Source of the DNA: Arthrobacter agilis
Lineage (GTDB): Bacteria; Actinomycetota; Actinomycetes; Actinomycetales; Micrococcaceae
Assembly (NCBI RefSeq): GCF_002157505.1
Contig: NZ_NFSC01000031.1
Span: 868,001 to 932,000, forward strand
Length of the DNA: 64,000 nt
Reading direction: 5' to 3'
The notes under the pieces were generated by a model, which saw only the letters and a list, made by a program, of their open reading frames with translations, did not search any database and was not told where the DNA came from. The first letter of the stretch is position 1, and the number at the start of each line of letters is the position of its first letter. Positions 8,581 through 16,661 of this stretch are shown here, piece after piece. The position numbers were made by a program, and so were the translations under genes.

Positions 8581-9384
8581 GTGCCGAAGACCGCTGCCCC
8601 CCGCAGTTTCCCCCGCCTGCTCATCGCGTCCTGCGCGTTCCTCTTCGTCTCCGGCTACTTCGTGGTGCGGTTCCCGGACGTGGAAGGCGCGAGCTATGCG
8701 TCCTACGGCTTCAACCTGCTGATCGCGCTGCCGGCGTTCGTCGCCCTGGTGCGGCAGTTCGGCGCCGCCCGCGGTGCGGCAGCACTGGTGGCGGTATCCG
8801 CCTTCGGCTACCTGATCGAAGGATTCGGCGTCGCCACGGGAGTGCCCTACGGGGATTTCCACTACGGTGATCCGCTCGGTCCCACGATCCTCGGCCTCGT
8901 GCCGTACCTGCTCCCCCTCTCCTACGTCCCGCTGGTGATCGGCGCGGTGGCCGTTGTGTCAGGCACCGGAACGGCCCTGCGCAGGATCGTCCTCGGTGGC
9001 CTGCTGCTGGTCGTCATCGACGGCGTCCTGGATCCGGGAGCCGTGGCCCTCGGCTTCTGGATCTGGGAGGGCGGTGGCCCCTACTACGGGGTCCCGCTCT
9101 CGAACTACGGCGGGTGGCTCCTCTCGGGGCTCATCGCCTCGGCGCTCGTCACGTGGATCGGAGGGAGTCGCCTTACAGACCGCGCGCTGCGACCGGGCCT
9201 GCTCGACAGCCTGCTCGTCTCGATGTTCCTGTGGCTGGGTGTCTGCATCTTCTCGGGGCTCGTCTTCCCCGCTGTACTCGCTGCCGGACTGATCGTCCTG
9301 CTGGTCCGACGACGCCTGCAGCTCGCGCGTGCGGTCCATCCTGCACCGGCCGGCGCGACAGTGCACGCAGCGCCGCACCACTGA
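8581..9384 (+). CDS. cruF: CruF-like carotenoid biosynthesis membrane protein (probable C50 carotenoid hydratase)
   Basis: The roughly 267-residue protein has about seven membrane helices with the conserved DUF422/CruF pattern AFGYLIEGFGVATGVPYGDF, HYGDPLGPTILG, VPLVIGAVAVV and a glutamate/glycine-rich loop GFWIWEGGGPYYGVPLSNY. In haloarchaea CruF hydrates bisanhydrobacterioruberin to bacterioruberin; in cyanobacteria it is a 1',2'-hydratase. ATG at 8572 is open, but AAGGA at 8568-8572 overlaps it and suits the GTG at 8581, giving VPKTAAPRSFPRLL. It lies on the opposite strand from, and close to, the desaturase and lycopene elongase genes, which supports a shared pathway. Confidence 0.82.
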   Translation: MPKTAAPRSFPRLLIASCAFLFVSGYFVVRFPDVEGASYASYGFNLLIALPAFVALVRQFGAARGAAALVAVSAFGYLIEGFGVATGVPYGDFHYGDPLGPTILGLVPYLLPLSYVPLVIGAVAVVSGTGTALRRIVLGGLLLVVIDGVLDPGAVALGFWIWEGGGPYYGVPLSNYGGWLLSGLIASALVTWIGGSRLTDRALRPGLLDSLLVSMFLWLGVCIFSGLVFPAVLAAGLIVLLVRRRLQLARAVHPAPAGATVHAAPHH

Positions 9385-9422
9385 GCAAGCGCTCCTGAGC
9401 AGGCGCTCCTGAGCAGGCGCCC
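9381..9422. repeat. Three 14-bp tandem repeats over the cruF stop codon
   Basis: Units ctgagcaagcgctc (9381-9394), ctgagcaggcgctc (9395-9408) and ctgagcaggcgccc (9409-9422) follow head to tail. The first contains the TGA stop of the carotenoid gene (9382-9384). Each unit carries in-frame TGA possibilities, so the repeat may have arisen by slippage at the 3' end. Confidence 0.8.
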
Positions 9423-9506
9423 CGGCCCCGGAACGGCCACCTACCCTCCCCTGCGGGCGGGGTAGTTCACCTCCACGGGGTCAGCAGCGGCCGCGGCACC
9501 CGGTGA

Positions 9507-10172
9507 TCAGAGGTCCTCGAGGAGCCTGCCCATCCGGTCGATCTCGGCCTGCTGCGTCTCGCTGATGGTCTCCGCCAGCCGGACCGCTTCAGGGTCCTGG
9601 CCGTTGTCGATCTCGTCCTGCGCCATGCCGATCGCACCCTCGTGGTGGGCGGTCATCGACTCGAGGAACAGGCGCGATGCTTCATCACCCTCGGCGGCGT
9701 CGAGTTCGGACATCTGGTCCTCGCTCATCATGCCGTCCATCGATCCCGAGTCCGATTCCGAGTCCGATTTCGATTCCGATTCCGAGCCCATGTCGTGGCC
9801 CTCCATGTCGTGGCCCTCCGTGCTCTCCTCGGCGTCGACGGGCTCGCCCCACGCTTCGAGCCAGCCGGTCATGGTCCCGATCTCCGGCCCCTGGGCGTCC
9901 CTGATCGTGGTCGCGAGATCCAGGACCTCCGTGCTGATGCCGTCCTTCGTGAGCATCATGTCGCTCATCTCCACGGCCTGCCGGTGGTGCGGGATCATCA
10001 TCTGCGCGAACGTCACGTCCGCGTCATTGTGCTCCTCCGCGGCCTGCGCACTGGAGCCTGCAGCGGAGGTGTTCATGGTGTCAACCGAGTCGCTGCCGCC
10101 CGTGGAACCACAGGCGGTGAGGGTGAGGGCCGCAGCGAGGGTCAGTGCGGACAGGGGAAAGAAACGCTTCAT
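9507..10172 (-). CDS. DUF305-domain lipoprotein
   Basis: The 221-residue protein begins with a signal peptide and lipobox (MKRFFPLSALTLAAALTLTACG). It has two DUF305 four-helix units (MMIPHHRQAVEMSDMML and MTAHHEGAIGMAQDEIDNG), whose HH motifs suit metal binding. A Ser/Glu/Asp/Lys-rich linker made of a short DNA repeat (9745-9789) separates them. Family members are exported and often occur with copper handling, but no copper gene is adjacent. The gene sits between the carotenoid genes on the same strand as crtI and 129 bases after it. Function beyond an exported, possibly metal-binding protein is unknown. Confidence 0.88.
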   Translation of the reverse strand: MKRFFPLSALTLAAALTLTACGSTGGSDSVDTMNTSAAGSSAQAAEEHNDADVTFAQMMIPHHRQAVEMSDMMLTKDGISTEVLDLATTIRDAQGPEIGTMTGWLEAWGEPVDAEESTEGHDMEGHDMGSESESKSDSESDSGSMDGMMSEDQMSELDAAEGDEASRLFLESMTAHHEGAIGMAQDEIDNGQDPEAVRLAETISETQQAEIDRMGRLLEDL

Positions 10173-10301
10173 GGTGTATCAGATCCTTCGGTACTCGGGA
10201 CGGAGAAGCAATCGCCGGCAAGGGACCGGCGCCGTCGACGATGGTCATCGTGGCTGCGCGCTTCCCGCCGGGGTGTTCAAGAGCGATCAGGGCGCTCCCG
10301 A

Positions 10302-11729
10302 TCAGGCAGGAGACCCCAGACGGGACAACAGCTTCTGGGTGGACATCATCGCGCCGCCGAGGACCGCAGGCAGGCCACCCCCGGGGTGGACCGACGCGCC
10401 GACGCGCCAGAGCCACGGCCGCAGCGGATCCGAGTAGCCCGGGACGTGGAAGGGGCCACTCAGCCAGGCCGGATGGACGGCTCCGTAGAGCGCGCCGCCT
10501 GCGGAACCGTACTCTCCGAAGTAGCCCGGATCCAGGATCTCGTAGGCCTCGAAGTACTTCTCGACAGGCTGGGGCAACCTCAGCACGCGCGTCGTCCGGT
10601 CCAGTTCGCGGCGCACGAAGGGATCCTCGAGGGAGTAGCTCCTACCGTTCGCCGGGGCGGTGAGGAGCAGTGCCAGGGTCGCTGACGCGTTCGGGTAGAC
10701 GCCGTGGGCGGGGTAGTAGTTGGCGAAGGCCATGGTCTGTTCCGGCTCGTCCCCGGCTTCGAGGCCTGCGTAGAGCGCCGCGGGGTCGTCGGGCAGGATC
10801 ACGCCGTGACGCGCAGTCCCTTCAGGGAGCGGTTCGGCGAGGACGGCGTAGATCCCGACGGCCGAGCAGGTGAGCTTCCTCGGCGTGCGCGGGCGCCGGC
10901 CCGCCAGCAGACCGGCGAGCCGGGCGGCATCGAGGCCGCTGACGACGGCGTCGGCCGGGTAGGTCCCGGCGGCGGTGACCACCCGCCGTCGTGCGATGCG
11001 CTGCACCGGCTCGCCCGTGCGGATCTCCACGCCGGCCTCGACGGCCAGCCGTTCCAGGGCCAGCACCAGCTCGTAGACGCCACCCTCCGGGATCCAGACG
11101 CCGTCGTTCGCCATGATCGCGGGCATGCTCGCGTACAGCGCGGGCGTGCGGGTGGGGCTGACGCCCGCGTTGAGGGTGTGGATCGCAAGAACTTCGCGTA
11201 ATCCGTTGGGCAGCCAGGGCAGGCTGTCGAGGTAGCTCCGCGTCGTGAGCCGGCGGCCGTACAGGCCCGCCAGCCGAGCCAGTGCAGGGTACGACGCCTG
11301 CTCCAGCGGTCCCGTGGTCAGCAGGCGCGAGACATCCCCGCCGAGGATGCCGTGCTCGGCGGCGAAGCGCTCCCATGCCCCGTGCCAGGGGTGCCCCTCC
11401 GGAACAGGCAGGGCGCACTCCTCGCCGCGGTAGTAGTAGGTGCCGACCTCCGGCAGCCGCTCCAGGCGCAGCGCCGCGATGTCCGCCGCGCTCGCGGAAC
11501 CGGACGGTGCGACGGCGTCGAGCCTGCGAAGGAGTTCCTCCCAGACGCCCGGGAAGGTGAACAGGGACGGACCGGTGTCCATGCGCTGTCCCGCCACCTC
11601 CACGCGGCGGCTCTTCCCTCCGACATGCCCGGCGGCCTCGAGCAGCGTCACGCTGTGGCCCGTCCGTCCGAGGAGCGCGGCGGCGGTCAGCCCGCCGATC
11701 CCGCCCCCGACGACGACGACGCGGCTCAC
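10302..11729 (-). CDS. crtI: CrtI/CrtD-family carotenoid desaturase
   Basis: The 475-residue FAD protein begins SRVVVVGGGIGGLTAAALLG (dinucleotide-binding fold), followed by LLEAAGHVGGKSRRVEVAGQ and DTGPSLFTFPGVWEELL. It ends with the family C-terminal motif GASVHPGGGLPAVLGGAM. CrtI desaturates phytoene to lycopene; CrtD relatives introduce 3,4 double bases in C50 or acyclic carotenoids. The HPGGGLP form and the pairing with the elongase and CruF suggest a CrtD-type 3',4'-desaturase in bacterioruberin synthesis, but substrate cannot be fixed from sequence alone. The GTG start (11727-11729) overlaps the upstream UbiA stop as GTGA, so the two are translationally coupled. Confidence 0.87.
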   Translation of the reverse strand: MSRVVVVGGGIGGLTAAALLGRTGHSVTLLEAAGHVGGKSRRVEVAGQRMDTGPSLFTFPGVWEELLRRLDAVAPSGSASAADIAALRLERLPEVGTYYYRGEECALPVPEGHPWHGAWERFAAEHGILGGDVSRLLTTGPLEQASYPALARLAGLYGRRLTTRSYLDSLPWLPNGLREVLAIHTLNAGVSPTRTPALYASMPAIMANDGVWIPEGGVYELVLALERLAVEAGVEIRTGEPVQRIARRRVVTAAGTYPADAVVSGLDAARLAGLLAGRRPRTPRKLTCSAVGIYAVLAEPLPEGTARHGVILPDDPAALYAGLEAGDEPEQTMAFANYYPAHGVYPNASATLALLLTAPANGRSYSLEDPFVRRELDRTTRVLRLPQPVEKYFEAYEILDPGYFGEYGSAGGALYGAVHPAWLSGPFHVPGYSDPLRPWLWRVGASVHPGGGLPAVLGGAMMSTQKLLSRLGSPA

Positions 11730-12592
11730 CGGTAGAGGCCCAGCGTCAGGGCGGCCACGAGCTGCACACCAGCCACGGTCCCGGCCACGTAGGGGAAGGC
11801 GATGGAGTACCGGTACAGCCGGTGGCCCGTCTCGGGCCGTGGGTCGCGGTACAGGCCCAGGAGCAGCCAGCCGGCGATGAGCGCGTTCACGACGGCGACC
11901 GGGATGTTGACGAGCGCGAAGCACACCGTCGCCGCAGCCCACCACGCACCGCTCCAGGCCACGACCCCGCGAGCGCCCAGCCGAACCGCCGTCGTCGTGA
12001 TGCCCACTCCCCTGTCCTCGTCGATGTCCTGGACGGCGTCGTAGGTGTGCTTGGCCGCACTCCAGGCCATCAGGCCGATCGCGGCGGCCCAGACCGGCTC
12101 GTCGCTGAGGGCATAGGGCACGAAGACCAGGGGGAAGGCGTAGGCGGCGTTGCTGATCGAATCGAGGTAGGGCCGTGCCTTGAAGCGCAGTGGAGGCGCG
12201 GAGTAGAAGACGAAGACGAGCGCGTACAGCGCGATCCAGGCGAGTGCCTCCGGGGGCAGCGTAGCTCCGAACCAGGCGAGGAACGGCACGTTGGTGACGA
12301 GGACCCAGAGCCAGATGGCCCGGACCTCGGAGGCCCGGATCCGGGCGCCCTCGAGCGATCCCTTGCGCGGGTTCAGGGCGTCGGTGTCCTGGTCGAAGAT
12401 GTCGTTCACGCCGTAGATGAGCAGGTTGAACGGCAGTGTGAGCCAGACCAGGAGGGCAAGGGCTTCCCCCTGCCACAACGTGCCCGTGAGCCACATACCG
12501 ACGACGCCGGTGCCCAGGGTGTTGATCCAGAGGACCGGCCGGGAGATGGAGACCATGCGCAGCGCCGCTGGCGCAAAACCTGCCTGGGGCAC
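11726..12592 (-). CDS. crtEb: UbiA-family prenyltransferase, probable lycopene elongase
   Basis: The 288-residue membrane protein has about eight helices and the UbiA aspartate motifs NDIFDQDTDALNPRKGS (near residues 62-78) and DAVQDIDEDRGVGITTTAVR. Its length and motifs match actinobacterial CrtEb and haloarchaeal LyeJ, which add dimethylallyl units to lycopene to make C50 carotenoids. The GTG start at 12590-12592 follows GAGGAGG by about nine bases; longer open frames upstream lack conserved sequence. It is the first gene of the pair with the desaturase. A menaquinone-type UbiA is the alternative, made less likely by the carotenoid neighbours. Confidence 0.85.
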   Translation of the reverse strand: MPQAGFAPAALRMVSISRPVLWINTLGTGVVGMWLTGTLWQGEALALLVWLTLPFNLLIYGVNDIFDQDTDALNPRKGSLEGARIRASEVRAIWLWVLVTNVPFLAWFGATLPPEALAWIALYALVFVFYSAPPLRFKARPYLDSISNAAYAFPLVFVPYALSDEPVWAAAIGLMAWSAAKHTYDAVQDIDEDRGVGITTTAVRLGARGVVAWSGAWWAAATVCFALVNIPVAVVNALIAGWLLLGLYRDPRPETGHRLYRYSIAFPYVAGTVAGVQLVAALTLGLYR

Positions 12593-12753
12593 TGCTGTGT
12601 CCTCCTCGGACCGGCGGGGGCGCGATGGACGGGTCTGGGCCGTTCGTGCGCCGGGTGCACCCAGCCTACGTGGTTCCGGGCCGGGCCCAGCGACTGGAGG
12701 GGTCAGGGCCGGAGGCCGATGTGACGTAGTCGGGTGGGCTGCCGCAGTGTGTC

Positions 12754-12759
12754 TAGAAT
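12754..12759 (+). promoter_or_regulatory. -10 box upstream of pfkA
   Basis: TAGAAT (12754-12759) is a good actinobacterial -10 element about 68 bases before the pfkA ATG, giving a leader of about 60 bases. No clear -35 was seen. Confidence 0.45.
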
Positions 12760-12827
12760 CATAGCTGGGCCCGACGGTGTGCTCCTCAAGGATCATCCAC
12801 CCCCTCGTCGAAGGAACCCCAGGCCAT

Positions 12828-13853
12828 ATGAAGATCGGAATCCTCACCAGCGGCGGCGACTGCCCCGGGCTGAATGCCGTCATCCGCGGCGCGGTGCTCA
12901 AGGGCATCAAGGTGCACGAGCAGGAGTTCGTCGGATTCCGTGATGGCTGGCGCGGCGTCGTCGAGGGCGACATCATCGACCTTCCGCGCCACGCCGTGCG
13001 CGGCATCTCCAAGCAGGGCGGCACGATCCTCGGCACCTCGCGCACCAATCCCTTCGAGGGCAAGGGCGGAGCGGAGGCCATCAAGGAGAACATGGCGCGC
13101 CTCGGCATCGACGCGATGATCGCGATCGGCGGCGAAGGCACCCTCGCAGCGGCGAAGCGGCTCACGGACCTCGGCCTGAAGATCGTCGGAGTCCCCAAGA
13201 CGGTCGACAACGACCTCGACGCCACCGATTACACCTTCGGCTTCGACACGGCTGTCCAGATCGCGACCGAGGCGATCGACCGGCTCCGCACCACGGGCGA
13301 GTCGCACAGCCGCTGCATGATCGCGGAGGTCATGGGCCGGCACGTGGGCTGGATCGCCCTGCACGCCGGCATGGCGTCCGGCGCCCACGCCATCCTGATC
13401 CCGGAGCAGCAGACCAGCATCGAGCAGATCGCCGAGTGGGTCGCGACCGCGAATGCCCGAGGACGCGCGCCCCTCGTCGTCGTCGCCGAGGGCTTCGTGC
13501 CCTCCCACATGGAGCAGGCGCACTCCGAGCGCGGCCTGGATACGTTCGGCCGGCCCCGCCTGGGGGGCATCGCCGACCAGCTGGCGCCGGAGCTGGAAGC
13601 ACGCACGGGCATCGAGACACGCGCGACCATCCTCGGCCACATCCAGCGCGGTGGCGTCCCGACGTCGTTCGACCGTGTGCTCGCCACCCGCCTCGGGATG
13701 GCCGCCGTCGATTCCGTGAAGGACGAGCTGTGGGGCACCATGGTCTCGCTCCACGGCACCGAGATCGCGCACGTCGGCTTCGAGGCGGCGCTCGGCAACC
13801 TCAAGCGGGTTCCGCAGCACCGCTACGACGAAGCCGCGATCCTGTTCGGCTGA
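12828..13853 (+). CDS. pfkA: 6-phosphofructokinase
   Basis: The 341-residue protein begins MKIGILTSGGDCPGLNAVIR and phosphorylates fructose 6-phosphate in glycolysis. Key motifs are GGEGTLAAAKRL, VPKTVDNDLD with the catalytic Asp of TVDND, and the substrate-binding stretch EVMGRHVGWIAL. Gly in GGEGT (where pyrophosphate enzymes have Asp, GGEDT) together with Lys in PKTVDND is the combination seen in ATP-dependent Streptomyces PFKs. An open frame starts 17 codons earlier but lacks the family N-terminus; ATG at 12828 is chosen. It is followed seven bases later by an acetyltransferase gene. Confidence 0.95.
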   Translation: MKIGILTSGGDCPGLNAVIRGAVLKGIKVHEQEFVGFRDGWRGVVEGDIIDLPRHAVRGISKQGGTILGTSRTNPFEGKGGAEAIKENMARLGIDAMIAIGGEGTLAAAKRLTDLGLKIVGVPKTVDNDLDATDYTFGFDTAVQIATEAIDRLRTTGESHSRCMIAEVMGRHVGWIALHAGMASGAHAILIPEQQTSIEQIAEWVATANARGRAPLVVVAEGFVPSHMEQAHSERGLDTFGRPRLGGIADQLAPELEARTGIETRATILGHIQRGGVPTSFDRVLATRLGMAAVDSVKDELWGTMVSLHGTEIAHVGFEAALGNLKRVPQHRYDEAAILFG

Positions 13854-13860
13854 GGTCCCC

Positions 13861-14580
13861 GTGGAACTCGACCCCGGGACGGTCTCGATCATCCAGCTCG
13901 CCTGGTCGCGTCTGCTCGGGCTCGACGACGACGCCCTCACCGACGGCGGCGAGGGCCGCCTGTACAGCGTCGACGACGACGCCCCGGTCCTGACCTTCGT
14001 GACGCTGTTCGGCAGGGAGGTCCTTCGGGGCCCCGCATGGGCCGTGGACGCGGGGCGGCACCTACCGGCTCTGGAACTGCGGAGCTCCTCGACCCTGCTC
14101 ACGCTGAGCCGCGACCACGGCGGGCGGGCGCTCGGCGAGGCGCAGCTCTACTTCTGCGACGCCCTGCCGCAGTTCGAGGGACCGCCCGCCGTCGTGTCCA
14201 GCGAGGCCGGCCTCGTCCGCGCACTCGAGCGGCTGTGTCCGCCCGACGACGTCGCCGAGGCCGACCTCAGGGGTGTCGACCACCCGTTCGTCCTCGTCGA
14301 CGAGGACGGTCCGGAGGCGGACGAACCGACTCCCCTGGCCGGCGCAGGCTACGACATCTGGGAGGGCATCCTGGCCCATCTCGCGGTTCTCACGCCGCCC
14401 GCGCTGCGACGCAAGGGCTACGCCCAGCGAATCAGCGCGGTGGCCGTCGAAGAGGCCATGGCCGCAGGCCTGGTCCCGCAGTGGCGTGCCCGGACGGACA
14501 ACACCGCGTCCCAGCGGACTGCCCGGCGCGCGGGATTCGCCTTCGCCGGAACGCAGACGTCGGTGCTGCTCGACAGCTGA
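13861..14580 (+). CDS. GNAT-family N-acetyltransferase
   Basis: The 239-residue protein begins at GTG with VELDPGTVSIIQLAWSRLLG. Its C-terminal third is a GNAT fold: WEGILAHLAVLTPPALRRKG with the acetyl-CoA pyrophosphate-binding RRKGYAQ, then EAMAAGLVPQWRARTDNTAS and ARRAGFAFAGTQ. The N-terminal part is poorly characterised. The start lies seven bases past pfkA, so they are probably co-transcribed. The acetylated substrate is unknown. Confidence 0.82.
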   Translation: MELDPGTVSIIQLAWSRLLGLDDDALTDGGEGRLYSVDDDAPVLTFVTLFGREVLRGPAWAVDAGRHLPALELRSSSTLLTLSRDHGGRALGEAQLYFCDALPQFEGPPAVVSSEAGLVRALERLCPPDDVAEADLRGVDHPFVLVDEDGPEADEPTPLAGAGYDIWEGILAHLAVLTPPALRRKGYAQRISAVAVEEAMAAGLVPQWRARTDNTASQRTARRAGFAFAGTQTSVLLDS

Positions 14581-14790
14581 TCGGTGGCTTACCACGACCT
14601 ATCGGTATGCGCTCGGATCCTCATCAAGCCCCCGCTCCGAACAACCCGCGCGGCACCCGGCGCACAGTCCCCGACATAATCAGTACCACTGCCTGATTCC
14701 CACCGCGCAGCAGTCCACGGGGCAAACTGGCGCCTTCGGCGGCGGTAGGGAACAGGGCCTTCATCCGACGACGAAGCGTGGTTCCCGCCC

Positions 14791-16014
14791 ATGATGCCAA
14801 GAACGACCGTTCGTGCCGACGCCCGGCTTCCCCTTGGCGCCCTGGTGATCCTCGCGGCCATCGGCTTCACCTCGATCACTACAGAGCTGTTGCCGGCAGG
14901 TCTGCTGCCACAGATCAGCAGCGGATTCGGCATATCGGAAGCACAGGTGGGCTACCTCGCCACAGGGTATGCGGGAATCATCGTGGTCACCGTCCTACCG
15001 TTGACCAAGGTTCTTGCCCGCTTCCCTCGAAAAATGCTGCTCGTATCCCTGGTCGTGGCAATGGCGCTCAGCAACATCCTCATAGCGATCAGCCCCACTT
15101 TCGGGATCGCGGTTTCAGCCCGGCTCATCGGCGGTATTGCTCACGGCTTGCTGTGGTCGCTCATGGCACCCTTCGTGAGCCGACTGGTTCCCGAACTCAA
15201 GGTCGGCAAGGCCCTGGCCATCGTCTTCAGTGGTAACAACCTGGGACTGGCTGTCGGCACACCCCTGGGCACTGCACTGGGTACTGTCATCGGCTGGCGG
15301 GAAGCGTTCCTGTCCCTTGGAGGCGCCGGAGCGTTACTCGCACTGCTGGCCTTATGGTTGCTGCCCAGGGGCAACGGTGCGGAGCATGCACCACGTCCCT
15401 CCCTGCGGCTCGCTCTCGCCCGGAAAGGCGTCCTCCTGATCGCGATCGCATGGCCGTTGATGCTTCTCGCACGGTTCGCTCTCTTCACCTACATCGCCCC
15501 CTTCATCTCCGCCGCCGGGCTCCCCTCCTCCACCATTAGTTTCACCCTCTCGATCATCGGGATATCCGGGCTTGCCGGACTCTGGATCGCGGGCATCACG
15601 GTCGACCGGTATCCAAGGCGGGGGCTCCTTGCAGCCATAGCCCTCGTCGGCAGCGCCTATGTGGTGCTGCCGATCCTGGGCGGGAATCTGGCCTGCTTCA
15701 TAGCCTTGATGTTCCTCTGGGGTGCCGGCCTCAGTGCCAGTGGCATCTACAACCAGACGGCCATCCTGCGAGCCGGCGGTCCTCATCGGGATGCGGCCAA
15801 CTCGCTCCAGGTCCTCACGACACAACTCGGTATCGCCGTCGGTGCCCTTTACGGAGGGTTCGCTCTGACTCTGGGAGGAGGACTGATGCTCCCCTGGGTG
15901 GCCGCGGTTCCGGCCTTCCTCGCTATCGCGATCATCTTCTGCGGCCGCAGCGCCTCATACCCACCAGGACCCGGAGAGCGGAAGGCTCTCCAGCCTGCAT
16001 CCCCGGCAGGATAG
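14791..16014 (+). CDS. MFS transporter (DHA1-type drug or sugar exporter)
   Basis: The 407-residue protein has about twelve membrane helices. The first cytoplasmic loop between helices 2 and 3 carries LTKVLARFPRKMLLVSL, a weak version of the MFS motif A, and helix 5 has FSGNNLGLAVGTPLGTALG, typical of Cmx/YdeA-type DHA1 exporters. The substrate is unknown. Codon use differs from the neighbours: TTA, TTG, ATA and CTT codons appear, which are rare elsewhere in the window, suggesting recent acquisition. The double ATG at 14791 has no strong ribosome site. Flanking gaps are 210 and 131 bases. Confidence 0.87.
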   Translation: MMPRTTVRADARLPLGALVILAAIGFTSITTELLPAGLLPQISSGFGISEAQVGYLATGYAGIIVVTVLPLTKVLARFPRKMLLVSLVVAMALSNILIAISPTFGIAVSARLIGGIAHGLLWSLMAPFVSRLVPELKVGKALAIVFSGNNLGLAVGTPLGTALGTVIGWREAFLSLGGAGALLALLALWLLPRGNGAEHAPRPSLRLALARKGVLLIAIAWPLMLLARFALFTYIAPFISAAGLPSSTISFTLSIIGISGLAGLWIAGITVDRYPRRGLLAAIALVGSAYVVLPILGGNLACFIALMFLWGAGLSASGIYNQTAILRAGGPHRDAANSLQVLTTQLGIAVGALYGGFALTLGGGLMLPWVAAVPAFLAIAIIFCGRSASYPPGPGERKALQPASPAG

Positions 16015-16145
16015 AAGGAACGCTGAACTCCCGGCCTGACGGAGACTCGTCGATCAGGGGTTGGGGGTGGCGGGACGAGTGCCCGAGGGCCTGCCGGCAC
16101 ATGTCCGTCAGCCCTCGCACAGCCCGCTGGCACGGACGAGTCCCG

Positions 16146-16661
16146 TCAGCCGAACAGCTCGACGAGCTCCGTTCGGCCGAACATCTCGGCAGCGGCACGG
16201 GCCGAAGGCGTCCCGGCGTCGGGATCCGCTCCGGCGTCGACGAGGAGCCGGACCACGTCCGTGTGGCCCTTGAAGACGGCGCCCGCCAGGGGCGTCTGCC
16301 CGCGGTCGTTGGCCTGGTCGGCATCGGCGCCACGCGCCAGGAGGTCGCGCACGATGGCTGGGTGCCCGTTGTAGGCGGCGAGCATCAGCAGGCTGTCTCC
16401 GGCGGTGTTGGTCAGCGTGAACGGCACTCCCGCGTCGAGGTACCGCACCAGGGTCGCGTTGTCCCCCTGGCGGGCAGCGTCGAACAGCGCGTGGGCCAGG
16501 GCAATCGCGGCGGCAGCGCCGGCGTCGTCGGCCACGCCCGAGCCGGCGTCACTGGTCAACCCGGCGTCACTGGTCAACCCGGCGTCACTGGTCGTGCCGG
16601 CGTCACTGGTCGTGCCGGCGTCATGGTTCGAGCCCCCACCGCCGTCGTTGCCGGCGCTCAT
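16146..16661 (-). CDS. Ankyrin-repeat protein with an N-terminal tandem-repeat region
   Basis: The 171-residue protein starts with a Gly/Asn/Asp stretch and repeated TSDAG units encoded by an 18-bp DNA repeat. About three ankyrin repeats follow: TPLAGAVFKGHTDVVRLLVD is the clearest, preceded by DSLLMLAAYNGHPAIVRDLL. Ankyrin repeats mediate protein-protein binding. The ATG overlaps the stop of the upstream YgfZ-like gene (ATGA at 16658-16661), so the two are coupled. The partner is unknown; the disordered repeat could vary in length between strains. Confidence 0.87.
   Translation of the reverse strand: MSAGNDGGGGSNHDAGTTSDAGTTSDAGLTSDAGLTSDAGSGVADDAGAAAAIALAHALFDAARQGDNATLVRYLDAGVPFTLTNTAGDSLLMLAAYNGHPAIVRDLLARGADADQANDRGQTPLAGAVFKGHTDVVRLLVDAGADPDAGTPSARAAAEMFGRTELVELFG
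16543..16626. repeat. 18-bp tandem repeat inside the ankyrin gene
   Basis: Four complete 18-base units start at 16543, 16561, 16579 and 16597. Each begins ccggcgtcactggtc and ends aac (first two) or gtg (last two). A truncated fifth copy ends near 16626. The unit length is a multiple of three, so copy-number change would keep the reading frame and add or remove TSDAG-type hexapeptides. Confidence 0.9.
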
